A DNA stretch of 64,000 nt, taken from Prototheca cutis (lineage: Eukaryota > Chlorophyta > Trebouxiophyceae > Chlorellales > Chlorellaceae). Each line of letters starts with the position of its first letter. The first letter of the stretch is position 1. The DNA is taken from assembly GCA_002897115.2 (NCBI GenBank), contig BCIH01000005.1, forward strand, positions 622,009-686,008, read 5' to 3'. Made by a program: the position numbers and the translations under genes. The notes beneath the pieces were generated by a model, which was not told where the DNA came from, made no database searches, and worked only from the letters and a program-made list of their open reading frames with translations. This document shows positions 21,760 through 34,020 of this stretch, one piece after another.

Positions 21760-24700
21760 ATCCTCCCAATCTCCACCCCAATCTCCACCCCCAACAAACC
21801 CACAGGCTTGCTGCAAAAGTGTTATGATCTGGCGCAGCGGGGCCAGCCGCTGCTGATCAAGTCTGCGGCATGCCAGGACCACCTCAAGGGGTATCTGTAC
21901 GTCGAAGCGCACAAGGAGGCGCATGTGACCGAAGCCCTGCGTGGCCTGCGTGCGGTGTTCATGTCGAAAAAGCCCACGATGGTGCCGCTGGGTGAGATGA
22001 CGGCGGCGGTGGCAGTGCAGGCCCGGGCTGCTCGCTCCATCGAGCCCGACTCCTGGGTCCGCATCAAGGCCGGGGTTTATAAAGGCGACCTGGCACAGGT
22101 TGTCGATCTGGACGCCGGAGGCGCGCGCGCCACGATCCGCATCGTGCCGCGTCTCGACCTTGCAGCCCTGGCCAACCGCAAGCCAGGGGATGCCCGTGCC
22201 AACTTTGGACGCCAGCCGCGAGTCCGGCCTGCGCAGAGGCCATTTAATGTCGACGAGGTTCGTGGTGGTCGTTTGTGGTGTTTTCTGGGTTTTGTTTTGC
22301 TGCGAATGGCAGCAACAGTTTTTTGAGCTCAATGGTGCCGTCCACGCACACCTCCCCCTCTAAAAGTCCCCCCAAAAAAATCCTACTTGTGCACAGGCGC
22401 GGCAGTACAAGGCTCTGGATGTGCTGACACAGCGCGATCGCTCGACGGGCGGGCTGGTGCACGTGCTGAATGGGTCGCAGCGCTTTGCCGACGGGTACTT
22501 GATCAAGTCCGTGGCGGTCAAGGGTCTCGTGCTGGAGGAAGGTGTCCCGGCGCTGGACGACCTCCAGCAGTTCCAGGCCGCGGGCCAGGGCGCCGGCGGG
22601 GGGGATGGCAACGGCGGCGGCGCAGGGTCTTCGGGCCTCTCGGCCACGGAGGACCTGGCAAGCCTGGTCCAGGCACTGAATACCGGCACAGGAGGGGCCG
22701 GCGGTGCTGCCGGAGGCAGCACCGCCGGCAGCACTGGCGCAAATACAGAAACGCGGTTTGGCAAGGGCGACGAGGTGATCGTGACGAGTGGCGACCTTGC
22801 TGGTATTCGCGGTGTCGTGGAGGGTGCTGGCGAGGACGGGCAGGTGATGGTTCGGCCCGTGGACGCCAAGCTCCCCGGCTTTGCGGAGCTGGTGGGCTTT
22901 GCGCCGCGGGAGCTGGAGAAGCACTTTGACCCGGGGTCGCACGTGCGGGTCGTCGCGGGGACGCACCTGGGCGAGACGGGCATGTTGGTGGGGTCTTCGG
23001 GCCCCGTGGCGACGGTGTTTACAGACGTCACGCGCCGCGAGATCCGGGTGCTGGTCCGGGACCTCGCCAAGGCCGCGGGCGTGGCTGCGGTGGCGGATAC
23101 GCTGGGCGGTTACGAGCTGCACGACTTGGTGGTGCTCGATGCCACCACCGTTGGTGTGATTGTCGGCATTGATAGAGATGCGGTGCGGGTCCTCACCAAC
23201 CAGGGTCGCCCGGACAAGCCCGACGTCCGGGTCGCGCATCTCCCTGACCTCAAACGCAAGCTGCTCAACCGCCGCGCCGCGGTGCAGGATGGCGCTCGGA
23301 ACGAGGTCACCGCAGGCGACATTGTCGAGATTGCCGACGGGCCCCTACGAGGCGCGTCAGGCACCGTCCGTGGAGTCGTGCGGGGGTTCCTCTTTGTCCA
23401 GGGGCGCGGGTTTATTGACCACGGCGGGTTTGTCTGCGTCCAGGCCCGGCACTGCCGCGTGCGTGGCGGCCGGCGGCCCGCGCCTTTGGCGGATCCCATG
23501 GCCACTCCCGCCGCGCGGTTTGGGCAGCAGGCCGCGCCGCAGGGCGTCCTGGCATCCCCGGCCCGCCAAGGGCCCGGCGGTGGCTGGGGTGGTGCTGCTG
23601 CTGGCGGCGGTTCTGCAGGAGGTTACGGCGCGGGGCGTGTGAGTACGAGCGCGGATCGGCTGCTGGAGGGGCGGGTGATCACCATCCGCCAGGGACCGCA
23701 CCGCGGCATGCGTGGCCGTGTGGTGTCGTGCACGCCCACGCACCTGCGCCTGGAACTGGAGGCGCAGATGAAGACGGTCACCGTCAGTCGTTCGCATGTC
23801 GCGATGGAGGACGGCGGCATGCGTGGCGCGGCCGGTGCCGGCGGTGGCGGCGGGTTCTTCCCGGGCGCCACGCCCGCGCACCCGGGCATCACTGCCACGC
23901 CCGCCCACTGGTCGTCCACGGGGGCCACGCCGGCACGAGAGGCGCTGACGCGCACGCCGGCCTACGACCCGGCATGGGCCGCCACGCCCGCGCACCCAGG
24001 GTTTGGAAGTGGTACTGCCTCGGACTACGGCTCTGCCCTCCCAGGTACGTGGGTGGGTGGCGGGAAGGGGGGCCCGGGGAGGAGGTTACGAAATTAAGTG
24101 TGGATTCATTGTTGTCGCTCACATCATGTGCCCTATCGCCTCAGCAATGCCATGACCAATGCCAAACTGAACCGAACCACGTTATTACAACTCCTGACGC
24201 ACACAATTTAAACATCACTCCCTCGCTGCTGCAGCGTCCCCGCGGCGTGGGGGTACCGGGGCTTCGCGGTACCACATGGATACGCCCGGTGGCTACGGCG
24301 CGCCGACACCTGGCACCAGCGCAGGGTACGCGGGCATGCCGTCGGCGGCTCCCAGCCCGTACTCACCGCTGCCGGCCATGACCCCGGGTCTGGCCGCCAC
24401 GCCTGGCCTGAGCTACGAACCCAGTGCCGCGGCCGCAGAGGCAAGCGGGGCCGCCAGCGGACCGGCCCCGGCTGCCGCCAGCGCCGCCGCAGCTCACTGG
24501 GTGGGTATCGAGGTCCTGCTGGGAACTGACGGCGGCAGGGGCGCCGTGGTGAGTGTGGACTCTGCTGGTGCTCAGGCCACCGTTCGCGTGGGGCGCCAGA
24601 CAGGCCACGGTTCTTGGGAGTTCCCCGAGGATGGCGAGACGCTTCTCATCCCGGTAACCGACCTCCAATCCGCAACCCCAGAGCGCTCCGACATGGTCAA

Positions 24701-24959
24701 GGTGGGCGTTTGAACGGTTTTTTGCTCTTTTTTTTTTGGGGGGGGGGGGGGGGGGGAGACCGACCACTGAATGAATATCCCCATTTCTTGTTCGGCAACC
24801 TTGATTGCAACCACCTAACTGCAGCTGCTGCAAGGGGACTTGGCGGGCAAGGTGGGTGAGCTGGTGGGCACGGACGGCGGCGACGGCATCGTGAAGCTGG
24901 GGCCAGAGATCAAGATCTGGGAGCTGGCGCACGTGGGGAGGATGGCAAAACTGTCATGA
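20072..24959 (+). CDS. SPT5: Transcription elongation factor SPT5
   Basis: Ten exons (20072-20119, 20230-20415, 20586-20614, 20783-20843, 21059-21141, 21259-21482, 21806-22257, 22397-24044, 24235-24701, 24825-24959) give 1,110 residues. SPT5 with SPT4 forms DSIF, which travels with RNA polymerase II, stabilises elongation and recruits capping and processing factors. The N terminus is highly acidic with a Lys-rich patch, and two stretches of SGFIDDVAE/SRFIDDIAE type match the family. The NGN domain is at about 195-285 (KLWVVRCAEGAEREIVI, GYLYVEAHKEAHV). KOW1 starts near 294 (SWVRIKAGVYKGD). Further KOW units follow, and the last exon completes a final KOW (GKVGELVGTDGGDGIVKL). A C-terminal repeat region near 870-960 has repeated TPAHPG/TPAHW/TPAY units, the likely CDK9-type target. 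The first exon is short and its GTCCGC donor is weak, so the very N terminus is the least certain part. Confidence 0.92.
21688..21758 (+). repeat. 71-nt C homopolymer in SPT5 intron 6
   Basis: An uninterrupted run of C fills most of the 3' half of the intron between exons 6 and 7. It ends 47 nt before the acceptor. Its length in the real genome may differ from the assembled length. Confidence 0.9.
24726..24756 (+). repeat. Poly-T/poly-G tract in SPT5 intron 9
   Basis: About 11 T followed directly by about 19 G, starting 25 nt after the 5' splice site. It shares layout and sense orientation with the other intron tracts in this window. Confidence 0.85.
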
Positions 24960-25292
24960 GCGTTGTACTGTCTTTTTCGTTCGCTTCATGTGGCTGGAAG
25001 CCAGGTGCATGCGCCCGGCACACGCGACTGTTCGGCGTGTCATGTTGCGCATCTGCCGAAAAGCCTTCGCAATTTCCGCGTGGACCGCGGGGGTTCACGA
25101 CACGTGGGACGTCAGACGCGGCAACCGAGAGCCCATGCCCTGTGTGTGAGTTAAGGTCGGGGTCTGCGCACCCAGAAATCACATCCCATACATTTAAACA
25201 GGCGTGCACGAGATTTTAGATTCACGCAGAGGTTCCTCGGCAAAATCAATCCCTGGAACATGGGAGATTGGGCGGCCTGTCGCAGTCCGATC
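24960..25292. other. Intergenic region between SPT5 and VWA copy 1
   Basis: About 330 bp holding the SPT5 3' UTR and the promoter of the next gene. No motif or repeat is seen. Confidence 0.4.
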
Positions 25293-28200
25293 ATGAGGTT
25301 GCGGCCGGGACACCTGCTTGTCTTGGTCCTCACGGTGTCCACCGTGCGAGCCCGAATCCTGGTCCAAGAGCCCTCCTGCTCATCCCATACGACATGGAAT
25401 TTTACGTCATGCAGCGCCCCGAGTGAGATGAGGCCCCTGGGAAGGATGCGCATGTGGTGGCTGCTCGGCTGTCGGAACCCTTGCGCGTCGTGTGATCCAG
25501 GCGGTCGCAGGGGCCATCGAGCTCATCCACCATGCCCTATGACTGTCGAATGGTTTCATAATGGTTTTTACACCCATTCTAACGTGGCATGATGTTCATC
25601 GCGAACGCAGGCGATGCCAGCGGAGGTGTGAGGTACACGGTCGGGTCGGGAGTGCAAATGCCATCGGCGACGACAGTCAACGTTGGGGGGGGATTCGGCT
25701 CAAGCAATGCAGCAACCGGCACCGCCATGCCCCAGGCGAGTCTTTGTCCAAGTTTGTTGTCGTTCAATGGGTGTGATCTGAAGTAGCTTGCAGCAGAACG
25801 CACGGTATATTTGGTCATAGGGAATCAATGAGTATGTCCTCCCCGGCGACCATGCTAATCCAAGACCCATGAAGTCCCAGTGATCAAAATGCAACTGTCT
25901 GCTATGTGCCTCTTGCATTCATATAGTTTCTCATCATCTTGGCAATTGCGGATGCAGAGCGCCAATGCGATGGAATCTGGGAGCATTGGATTCACAACTG
26001 GTGAGGAGCAGTGACCTTTGCACGGAATCGGTACAGCGACGAGATGCCACAATCTCCTGAATTTCATGGCAGCAATTTCCATCGAGAATACTGCAACAGC
26101 TGCCACGCTTTTTAATTCTGCAGGTGGTGCACAGGACATTGAAAATTTTAGGGCCAATCTGAACGAGTCCTACCTGCCCCTGCCTTCGGACATCACGTTC
26201 ACGGGCATCATCAAGGATTACTACTTTGACACGTACGTAGCTGGGGGAGAGGCATCTGTTTTGTCAGAGCTTGGTGTCATCACTGTCGGCTGCATTTGGC
26301 CGCCTACTTTGCATGCTGACCGAAACAGCAGCTGCTGCTGCGTGGCGCTCTCACTGTCCAGACGTGTGCACAACCAATGCACTCATGCTCAGTACAACGA
26401 GATTGGCCGAGCCCTTCTTGCAATGCCCACCTGCAGGTCCAGCCCCGGTGCCACGCCATGCACAGACCTGTTCTGCCCCATCTATTCTCTGGGTCTTAGC
26501 CCACAACCGGCAGCGGTGGAGGCCGCGGACGGGCCCAGCCCGGCAGAAAACTCGAGCGACATCTTCATGGCCGGTGGGTGGGCTGGATGCGCAAGGTCTT
26601 GGAACGTGTGTTCCTCGTCAATTTGAGGAGGAGGTTTGAGATTGTGCTTGCATTTCTCATCCAGACACATAAACTATTCCTGGGTCAAGTTTTGGAACCA
26701 GCTAGAAAAAGCAGAATCTGCAACCAACCAACCACCCTGATCAGTTGGTCTGGACTCTGGCATCCAGGCATCTGATTTCAAGCGCAAGAAGCTCAACCTG
26801 GTCCTGGTGCTGGATGTCTCGGGCAGCATGGGCTCACCCTTTGATGAGTACTACTATGACCAGGCACGCATGTTGGGCTGGGGACATTTCCTCTTCTTCC
26901 TCTGTGGCGAAAGCTTCCATAGGTGGATGGGTTTGGTATCGGCTGGATCCTGGAATTGCCGATCGTAGCAGGCTTTTGCTACAGCAATGGATGGTGCACA
27001 GACTCCTCCCCTCCACATTCCCTGGTGGTGCAGTATGGGCAGAGGCAGACTCTGAGCTCGGAAGGTGGGAGAAACCTGCTTAAGGATTTGGTGTGGTGGC
27101 CACGTACAGCGGTGCAACCGGTCCAACAGCATGCCCAGGGCAGCAGATGCAGGTTGCCAATCCAGCGTTCCATCAGTGAGTCAAGCTCCCAGTTGAGCAT
27201 GTCCCACCCTGCTTCCACTGACGGCCATGCAGAGCAGTCCAAGATGAAGATTGATGTTGCCAAGGAAGTGCTGACCGGGATTCTGGGACTGCTGCATCCC
27301 GAAGACCGCGTCTCCATCGTCTTGTTCTCCGATGATGCCTGCACCCCGCTGCCCCTGGGCACTGTCGGCTGCCTGGACATGGCAGCTGTGAAAAAAAGCA
27401 TCCAGGTAATGCTGGATGCATTGGGGGCACTGCAGGGCATCATGTGCATGCTTATGGTGGGCCTTTTCGTTTGTAATCTATGCGCACCACTCCAGAAATA
27501 CATCTCTCCATACCACGATCCCCCCTTCCAAACACTCCACAGGATGACGTGATGGCAACCTACTCCACCAACACCGCAGCCGGCATCCAATCGGCACTGG
27601 ACGCCCTGCACAGCTGCGAGGGCTGTGTGGGTGCGGATCCGGACGAGTGGGAGAACCGCATCATCCTCATGACCGGTGCGTGCAGGCTGCGCCTCTCTTC
27701 TGCATCAACAAAGTGCATGCAAGCAAACTCCCGGTGGAGCTTGTGTGATGCAAAGGACACTTCAACCGTGCAGATGCCGAGACCAATCAGGGGATGGTAT
27801 CTGATGACGATCTCAAGAAACTTCTGGGCGACGCCGCTGCCAAAGGAATCTTCTTCACCATTGTCGGCATTGGCCTCGAGTGCGAGAGGGATTGTGTTGT
27901 GATAATCCAGTGAACCTTGAGCCTGTCTATACCAAGGGTACCTCCAGCCTCACTGTCTTCGCCCCGACCCACCCACCCACCTTCCCTGCAGCTTCCAGAC
28001 GACGCTGGTGGACCTCATTACCCAGGTGCCTGGTGCCAACTACTTTTCCGTGCACAGTCCAGGCAAGGTTTTGACTGTTGCTCTTCGGACATGGCCGGGT
28101 GGCTTCCGTGATGCGGGGGATTTCTCCACCGCAGCATGGCCAAAGAGAAAGGCATCAGCTCTAAAAATCACACGATGACTCCCATCCTGAGCAAACGCAG

Positions 28201-29294
28201 GCGAGTTCCAAAAGCGGCTGGTGAGCCAGTTCGACTACGCGGTGACACCGTTGGTGTTTGACCTGCAGCTTGCCCTGAAGAGCTCTGGTGGGCTGGCGTC
28301 CGATGCGGGCTGGAGGATCCTGGAAGTCTACGGCTCCTCAAATAACGACACCACTCTGAATGACGATGGCACCATCATGACGGTGTGCATGTGGGAAGGC
28401 GCCATTGTTGCGCTTCGCTTGGCGCATCCATCCTCGTTCACGGGATCGGCACATAGTTTTGCGTCGACTGAGCCTTGGAAATACACACCCAAACACCCCT
28501 GCAGATCAACACGCTGTTCCCGAGTCCGAAGGAGGACAATGCAATCAAGGGTGGGGTCATCCTGGTCAGGCTGCACGCCCCCACAGGAGCCACCAACAGC
28601 CCCCTGGAACTTGCTGCCAGCTACAAGAGCCGGCAGGCCTATCTCCGGGGCCAACCAGCCACCGTGGTGACCAAGGCGCTGGACGCGTCGGCTGTCAAGG
28701 CACAGAACGGCGTCGCGGTGTACCAGTCCTCTGGTGTGCGCAAGGCCATCCTACTGGCTCGTTACACTGACCTCATCCGCTCCTGGTGCGTGAGAATCAA
28801 AATGCTTTGTGGCGATTGGGGCTGTGGCTACATGTGCCCGTTGCAGATGACTGCGAGTGAGGCAACCAATCGGCAAGAGAAACGGCCCACCCCTGCTCAA
28901 ACTCTCACCCACTTTCAAAAGGCTGGTGGACCAGTGGGTGCTGGAGAAGAAGGAACCCACGCCGATCCCAATCCCGGTAGACTTGTGTCCCGACTTCCCG
29001 TCCCTGTACTGTCCCACCCCCGATCTGACGCCGCTGGGCTACGAAGCGGGGTCCTGCTCCCTGGACCGCTGGGTGGCCCCCGGCGGCTGCATCCTGCCAG
29101 TGCCAGACGTCATCATCCTCCCCAGACTGGGCGAGTGGGAGCGCCAGAGCGCCCCCCTGCAGGTCAGCGACGATGCCCGCGCCGCTTTTGAAGACTTCCT
29201 GCCCTATTTCGAGGGAGAAGTCGCCGATCTGGGCGACTCATCCCTGGACCAGGAGACGAATATTCTCAAGAAGCTCATTGCCATTCAGTCGTAA
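25293..29294 (+). CDS. Secreted VWA-domain protein, tandem copy 1
   Basis: Fourteen exons (25293-25422, 25611-25735, 25958-26000, 26124-26232, 26437-26573, 26745-26863, 27034-27064, 27233-27405, 27543-27675, 27774-27879, 27992-28062, 28201-28382, 28505-28785, 28922-29294) give 670 residues. A hydrophobic signal peptide (LLVLVLTVSTVRA) starts the protein. The VWA domain has the full metal-binding MIDAS: DVSGSMGS, the NTAAG threonine and LMTDAETN. This points to Mg-dependent ligand or adhesion binding. Before it lies a conserved region (FTGIIKDYYFDT, FCPIYSLGLSPQPAAVEAADG). After it lies a beta-rich region (WRILEVYGSSNNDTTLNDDG) and a C-terminal domain with regularly spaced cysteines. No membrane anchor is seen, so the product is probably extracellular or in the cell wall. 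Three introns start with GC (25736, 26864, 28063). I do not recognise a named family beyond VWA; the layout loosely recalls bacterial secreted VWA proteins and inter-alpha-trypsin inhibitor heavy chains. Confidence 0.85.
27034..27064 (+). other. 31-nt micro-exon of VWA copy 1
   Basis: It encodes YGQRQTLSSE plus one base and joins the MIDAS exon to the next VWA exon in phase. The same 31-nt exon is present in copy 2 at 31627-31657 (YGQQQNLTSE). The upstream intron starts with GC in both copies. Confidence 0.8.
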
Positions 29295-29942
29295 TGGCTG
29301 GCGACAGAACCTCGCCCATTGTATGACCATACCAAGCGATGACGCGCGAGCAGGCTCCGTCATTGCCATCTGTACGCCGTTGAAGCACCTGCGTGGGGAA
29401 CTTTTCCCCGCGACGTCACCCCAAATGATTTTTGAACGGTCCCAGCTGACAAAGCTGAAGAACCCTGCCCACCAGCTATTCACTGCGATGCCTTGCATCT
29501 TTCATGTGCATGCCATGTGCAAGAACGCATAAATCTGAATAGCGCGCTTTGGTTCGATAGCCGCAGCAGCAACCCTTGGCAGTGGACCCTCAAAGAGTCG
29601 TAGAACCTGTCGCTCGATGCTGTGCCATCGCGTACTGCATCCTTTGAGGCACACAAGGACATAGTACAATATCCACAGCGTATGTACGTACATTATGTTT
29701 CCGAGCACGCTGTATGAATGGATTAGGAGCGCTTTTCGATATGCTTCCATCCGTACAAGTGGGCTGCGGCGAGCACCACGTGGAATCGCTGTACCAACGC
29801 GGAATCGCCAGCCTCTGCCGCGTTCGCAAGGCCAAGTCAGTGCTATTATTCAGGATCGATACCTAGGAATCTTGTTCCGGCACATCGGCCTCTCGCGGCC
29901 TTCTTTTGATCTCGATCCGCGCCTTTGGCGCGGTACCTGAAC
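29295..29942. other. Intergenic region between the two VWA copies
   Basis: About 650 bp separating copy 1's stop from copy 2's start. I see no gene remnant, transposon end or repeat that would explain the duplication. Confidence 0.45.
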
Positions 29943-32900
29943 ATGGGGAGTCTCGGGTTTGTTCTCCTTTTCCTGGTGGGGGCGTCCGCCGTACAAGCGA
30001 GAGTGCTCCTCCAAAATGTTACCTGCTCCATCCATCCGACATGGGACGTCTCCACCTGCGCCTCAGCAAGTGGGTGTGGTCGGTTTCGTTGCGGTGTTCG
30101 AGGTTTGGGGTTTCGCGGCGCACAGTGTCGACGTCGGCTGCCTCGGTGACGGGCGCTGATATTTCTCGGATCGATCACTCGATCGATCACGTGGACGAGC
30201 GTGGATTGATTGTGGCGCAGCGCAAGCTCACCAGGGATTGGCTTTACGCTGAACATGGAATTCAACCAAGCAAGCATAACTTTACATGAAACGCCTTATT
30301 TAATGCAGCCGGTGGGTACCTCCCCTCTGCATGGATTGGGATCTTGAAGTCAGCGATCGATTGGCTGGCACAAGGACGCTAGGCTTGGGAGGGAGAGCAG
30401 CTGCAGTCTTGGGAGGATGGATTCAGCCCATGCATTGACTGTCAGCGATGCATCCCCTCCTGCGATGACCTATCTCAGGTGACACCGTCTACTCTGTGTG
30501 CAAGAACATTTCTTGCCGATAATACCTTCTCCCGCACCACCACCACAGGTAACATGATCAGCAAACGACGGAAACTCTCAAGCACCTTGCCCTCACGCTG
30601 GGGCTCTGCTGCTCCTGCACCCATCTCCGAAAAGGCCAATCCCTTTGCCGATGTTCGCCTTGTGAGGTCTCAGAGTGGCTATGTCAGTGGCGGGTCCTCC
30701 ATCGGCTTCACAACTGGTCAGGCAATTTTTGGCTGGTACTGGGACAGGGCAAACAGGGGTGGGAGCATCTGTGCATTCGCTCGCATCGGCTGGCATTCTC
30801 ACCATCGACCCCTGCATTATCAAACTCCAGGTGGGGCACAGGATGTGGCCAACTTCAGAGCCAACGTCAACAGCTCGTACCTACCCATCCCTTCGGACGT
30901 CACTTTTACGGGCATCATCAAAGACTACTACTTTGATACGTGCGAGGGGGATGTTTAACTGGTTGTGAATTTGTTTGCGTTTTGATGGGTTTTTTTGTGC
31001 GTGTATGAATGCATTTGCTTCTCGTGATAGATATGCCCTGGCGTGACGCGGTGTGTCTTGCCCTCTGCTCTGCAGGACCGACAACACCACACAGCCATGC
31101 ACGGAGCTCTTCTGTCCCATCTACTCTCTGGGGCTCAGCCCTCAGCCGGCAGCTGTGGAGGCCGCCGATGGTCCAAACCCTGAGGCTCCGGACGTCTTCA
31201 TGGCAGGCAGGCACTGCGAACTTTGGGCTCTTCGGCCAGTTGGTTTGCTTGTCATGACAGTGCACAATGCCAAAGCCTGGCATTGCTACAGATGAGAACA
31301 AGCTGTCAGTGCAGTTGCCCCATGATTCGCCCAACCCAAGTGATGAATGCAGTTGGTCTGGACTCTGGCATCCAGGCATCAGAGTTCCAACGAAAGCAGC
31401 TCAACCTGGTGCTGGTGCTGGATGTCTCGGGCAGCATGGGTGCACCCTTTGATGCGTACTACTACGACCAGGCATGCCTCAGTTTATGTGGAGACAGGGA
31501 GCAAGGGTTTCTAGGATGAAGAGTCTGGCTAGGAGCGTATTGCCTGCATGGCGGTACCACTGGTCCTGGCAGGCCTGTGATTGCAAAGGTGGTCCCTCTC
31601 TCCCCCACACTCCATGTTGAGTGCAGTACGGGCAGCAGCAGAATTTGACATCCGAAGGTTGGTGGAAGCTGCATGTTTTTGCGTTGATATGATTGTGGTG
31701 GACTCTGGACAGAACCCGCATCGGAGGGGTGACAACCACTGTCTCTTCATCAAATAGACCACCTTACCCCTGCCGCCCTGGCAATGCAGAGCAGTCTATG
31801 ATGAAAATCGATGTTGCCAAGGGAGTGCTCACTGGCATCCTGGGACTGCTGCATCCAGATGACCGTGTCTCCATAGTCCTCTTCTCGGACGATGCCTGCA
31901 CCCCCTTGCCCCTGGCACCCGTGGGCTGCCTGGACCTGCATGCCATCGACAGCGGCATTGAGGTGATTGCAGGGGTTTGTGGGTCTTGAAAAATATTATG
32001 AAGGTCAACACACCGCCGATCCGGATGATGGTCCTTTAATAAAGCCTGATGTGTGCAAGGCCCCCAACAAAACTGCTGCCTGAGCAGAAGGACGTTGTCG
32101 CCACATCTGGAACCAACACCAGCTCTGGCATCGAGACGGCACTCAACGCGCTGGAGGGGTGCGAGGAGTGCATGGGCGCAGACCCTGACGAGTGGGAAAA
32201 CAGGGTCATCCTGCTCACAGGTACAGTCCAGGGATTCGTTGGTGCGGTGGAGAGGTCCTGCTGAAGGGAGCTTTAGCTTAATGAAGCACACGAAATCCAA
32301 GCATAACGGCTGCCCACACTATGGGCCTGGCAAGCGCAAGAGTTCATGGCATGCTCATGCTCGGAGAAAAAATGACCCCAACCCTAACGAGCCATTCACC
32401 CGGCAGATGCCCAGACGAATGAGGGCGACGTTTCGGATGAGTCGCTGAAGCAGATTCTTGAGGAGGCAGCTGCAAAGAGCATCTTCTTCACCATTGTGGG
32501 GATTGGCCTAGAGTGAGTTGAGGATTTGCTGACGGTGGTTGTTGGGCGTCCAAGGAACAGTGACCCTCGTTCCACAGCACATTGAAATGCATCATTGCAC
32601 AGAGGGAATCAGGCATTCAGCAATCAAGCCGCACCACATTCAACCACCTCCCATGCAGCTTCCAGACAACGCTTGTGGATACCATCTCTCAGGCCCCTGG
32701 CGCCAACTATTTTTCAGTGCACAGCCCAGGTGGGTGGGTGGGACACTGCGCGCCTACCAATCCACAGGTATCACGTGCACCACCCTTGCACTCCCCAGGC
32801 TGCAGATGAGCTCACACCCAACCGCTCCCTGTCTCCCAATCCCTGCAGCTGACTTTAAGAACCGGCTGGTGAGCCAGTTTGACTATGCAGTGACGCCCCT

Positions 32901-34020
32901 GGTGTTTGACTTGAACCTGGCCATCCAGAGCCCGGGTGGACTGGCATCCGATGCAGGCTGGCGGATCCTGGAAGTCTATGGCTCTCCAAACAACGACACC
33001 ACCCTGAATGACGACGGCACCATCATGACGGTGTGTGCATGGGAAGGGGGTGATGATGCATGAATTGTAGCACGGGCATCCTCCTTCGCAGTACCAGAAC
33101 CTACACCGTTGTATCAACTGCGCCACGGTCACACTCTGCACACATGCACAATCCTCTGCAGATCAACACGTTGTTTCCCAGCCCCAAGGAGGATAATGCG
33201 ATCAAGGGTGGGGTGATTCTGGTCAGGCTGCATCCCCCCGCCGGATCAAACAACGTTCCTCTGCAGCTGGCGGCCAGTTACAAGAGCCGGGATGCATACA
33301 TGCGCCAGCAGCCGCCCACAACCGTGGTCAGCACGGTGGATCCTTCGGCGATCACCTCCAGCAACGGGGCCGCAGTGTACCAGTCCTCTGGCGTTCGCAA
33401 GGCCATCCTGCTCGCCCGATACACTGATCTCCTTCGCTCTTGGTCCGTGGAGGTTGTTTGCTGTGTGTCTGAAGATGTTTTCGAGCAGAGGCCATATCTC
33501 TCTTGAATCCGTGCCTTGATGGTGGCTGTGGTTCATGAACGCCATCCGGCGACGTTCCCACGTTTGATTCCCATGAAACCCCACCAACGCCCGTCCACCC
33601 ACTACCAAAAAACACACCACCACCAGGCTGGTGGATCAGTGGCAGTTGGCGAAAAATTCGTCGGCCCCCGTGCCCATTCCCTCGGAGCTGTGCAGCGGCT
33701 TTCCCTCCTTGTTCTGCAACTCTGCGTGGCTGGAACCCCTGGATTTCAAAGCACCCGCGGCCGCAGGCCAGAACTGCTCACTGGCTCGCTGGCTGGCACC
33801 GGCAGCATGCATCCTACCCGTACCGGATCAAGTGGCCGTGCCCCTGGTGGGCGAATGGGAGCGCCAGAGCGCGCCGCTGCGCGTCAGCGACGAGTCACGC
33901 AAGGCTTTTGAGGAGTTTTTGCCCTATTTTGAAGGAGAAGTCGCCGATCTGGGTGATACCAGCTTGAATCAGGAGGTGGACCTCCTGAAGAAGCTGATTG
34001 CCACCAGCAATTCCAGCTAA
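29943..34020 (+). CDS. Secreted VWA-domain protein, tandem copy 2
   Basis: Thirteen exons (29943-30069, 30549-30716, 30831-30939, 31076-31206, 31353-31471, 31627-31657, 31790-31962, 32088-32220, 32407-32512, 32659-32729, 32849-33030, 33162-33442, 33627-34020) give 674 residues. The protein is collinear with copy 1: signal peptide (LGFVLLFLVGASAVQA), FTGIIKDYYFDT, FCPIYSLGLSPQPAAVEAADG, MIDAS DVSGSMGA with LLTDAQTN, and the same C-terminal domain. Exon lengths match exactly for eight central exons. The region after the signal peptide has diverged: copy 2 is basic (MISKRRKLSS) where copy 1 is Gly/Ser/Thr-rich. Copy 2 lacks one intron that copy 1 has. Two introns start with GC (31207, 31472), one of them shared with copy 1. 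Both copies keep open frames and all MIDAS residues, so both look functional. Confidence 0.85.

Noticed and set aside
21255..21803. Poly-glycine or poly-proline proteins over the C tract
   Set aside because: They are artefacts of translating a 71-nt homopolymer inside an intron.
25293..34020. The VWA pair as a CRISPR-like or phage-defence system
   Set aside because: The proteins have signal peptides and spliceosomal introns, and no nuclease, ATPase or repeat-spacer array lies nearby.
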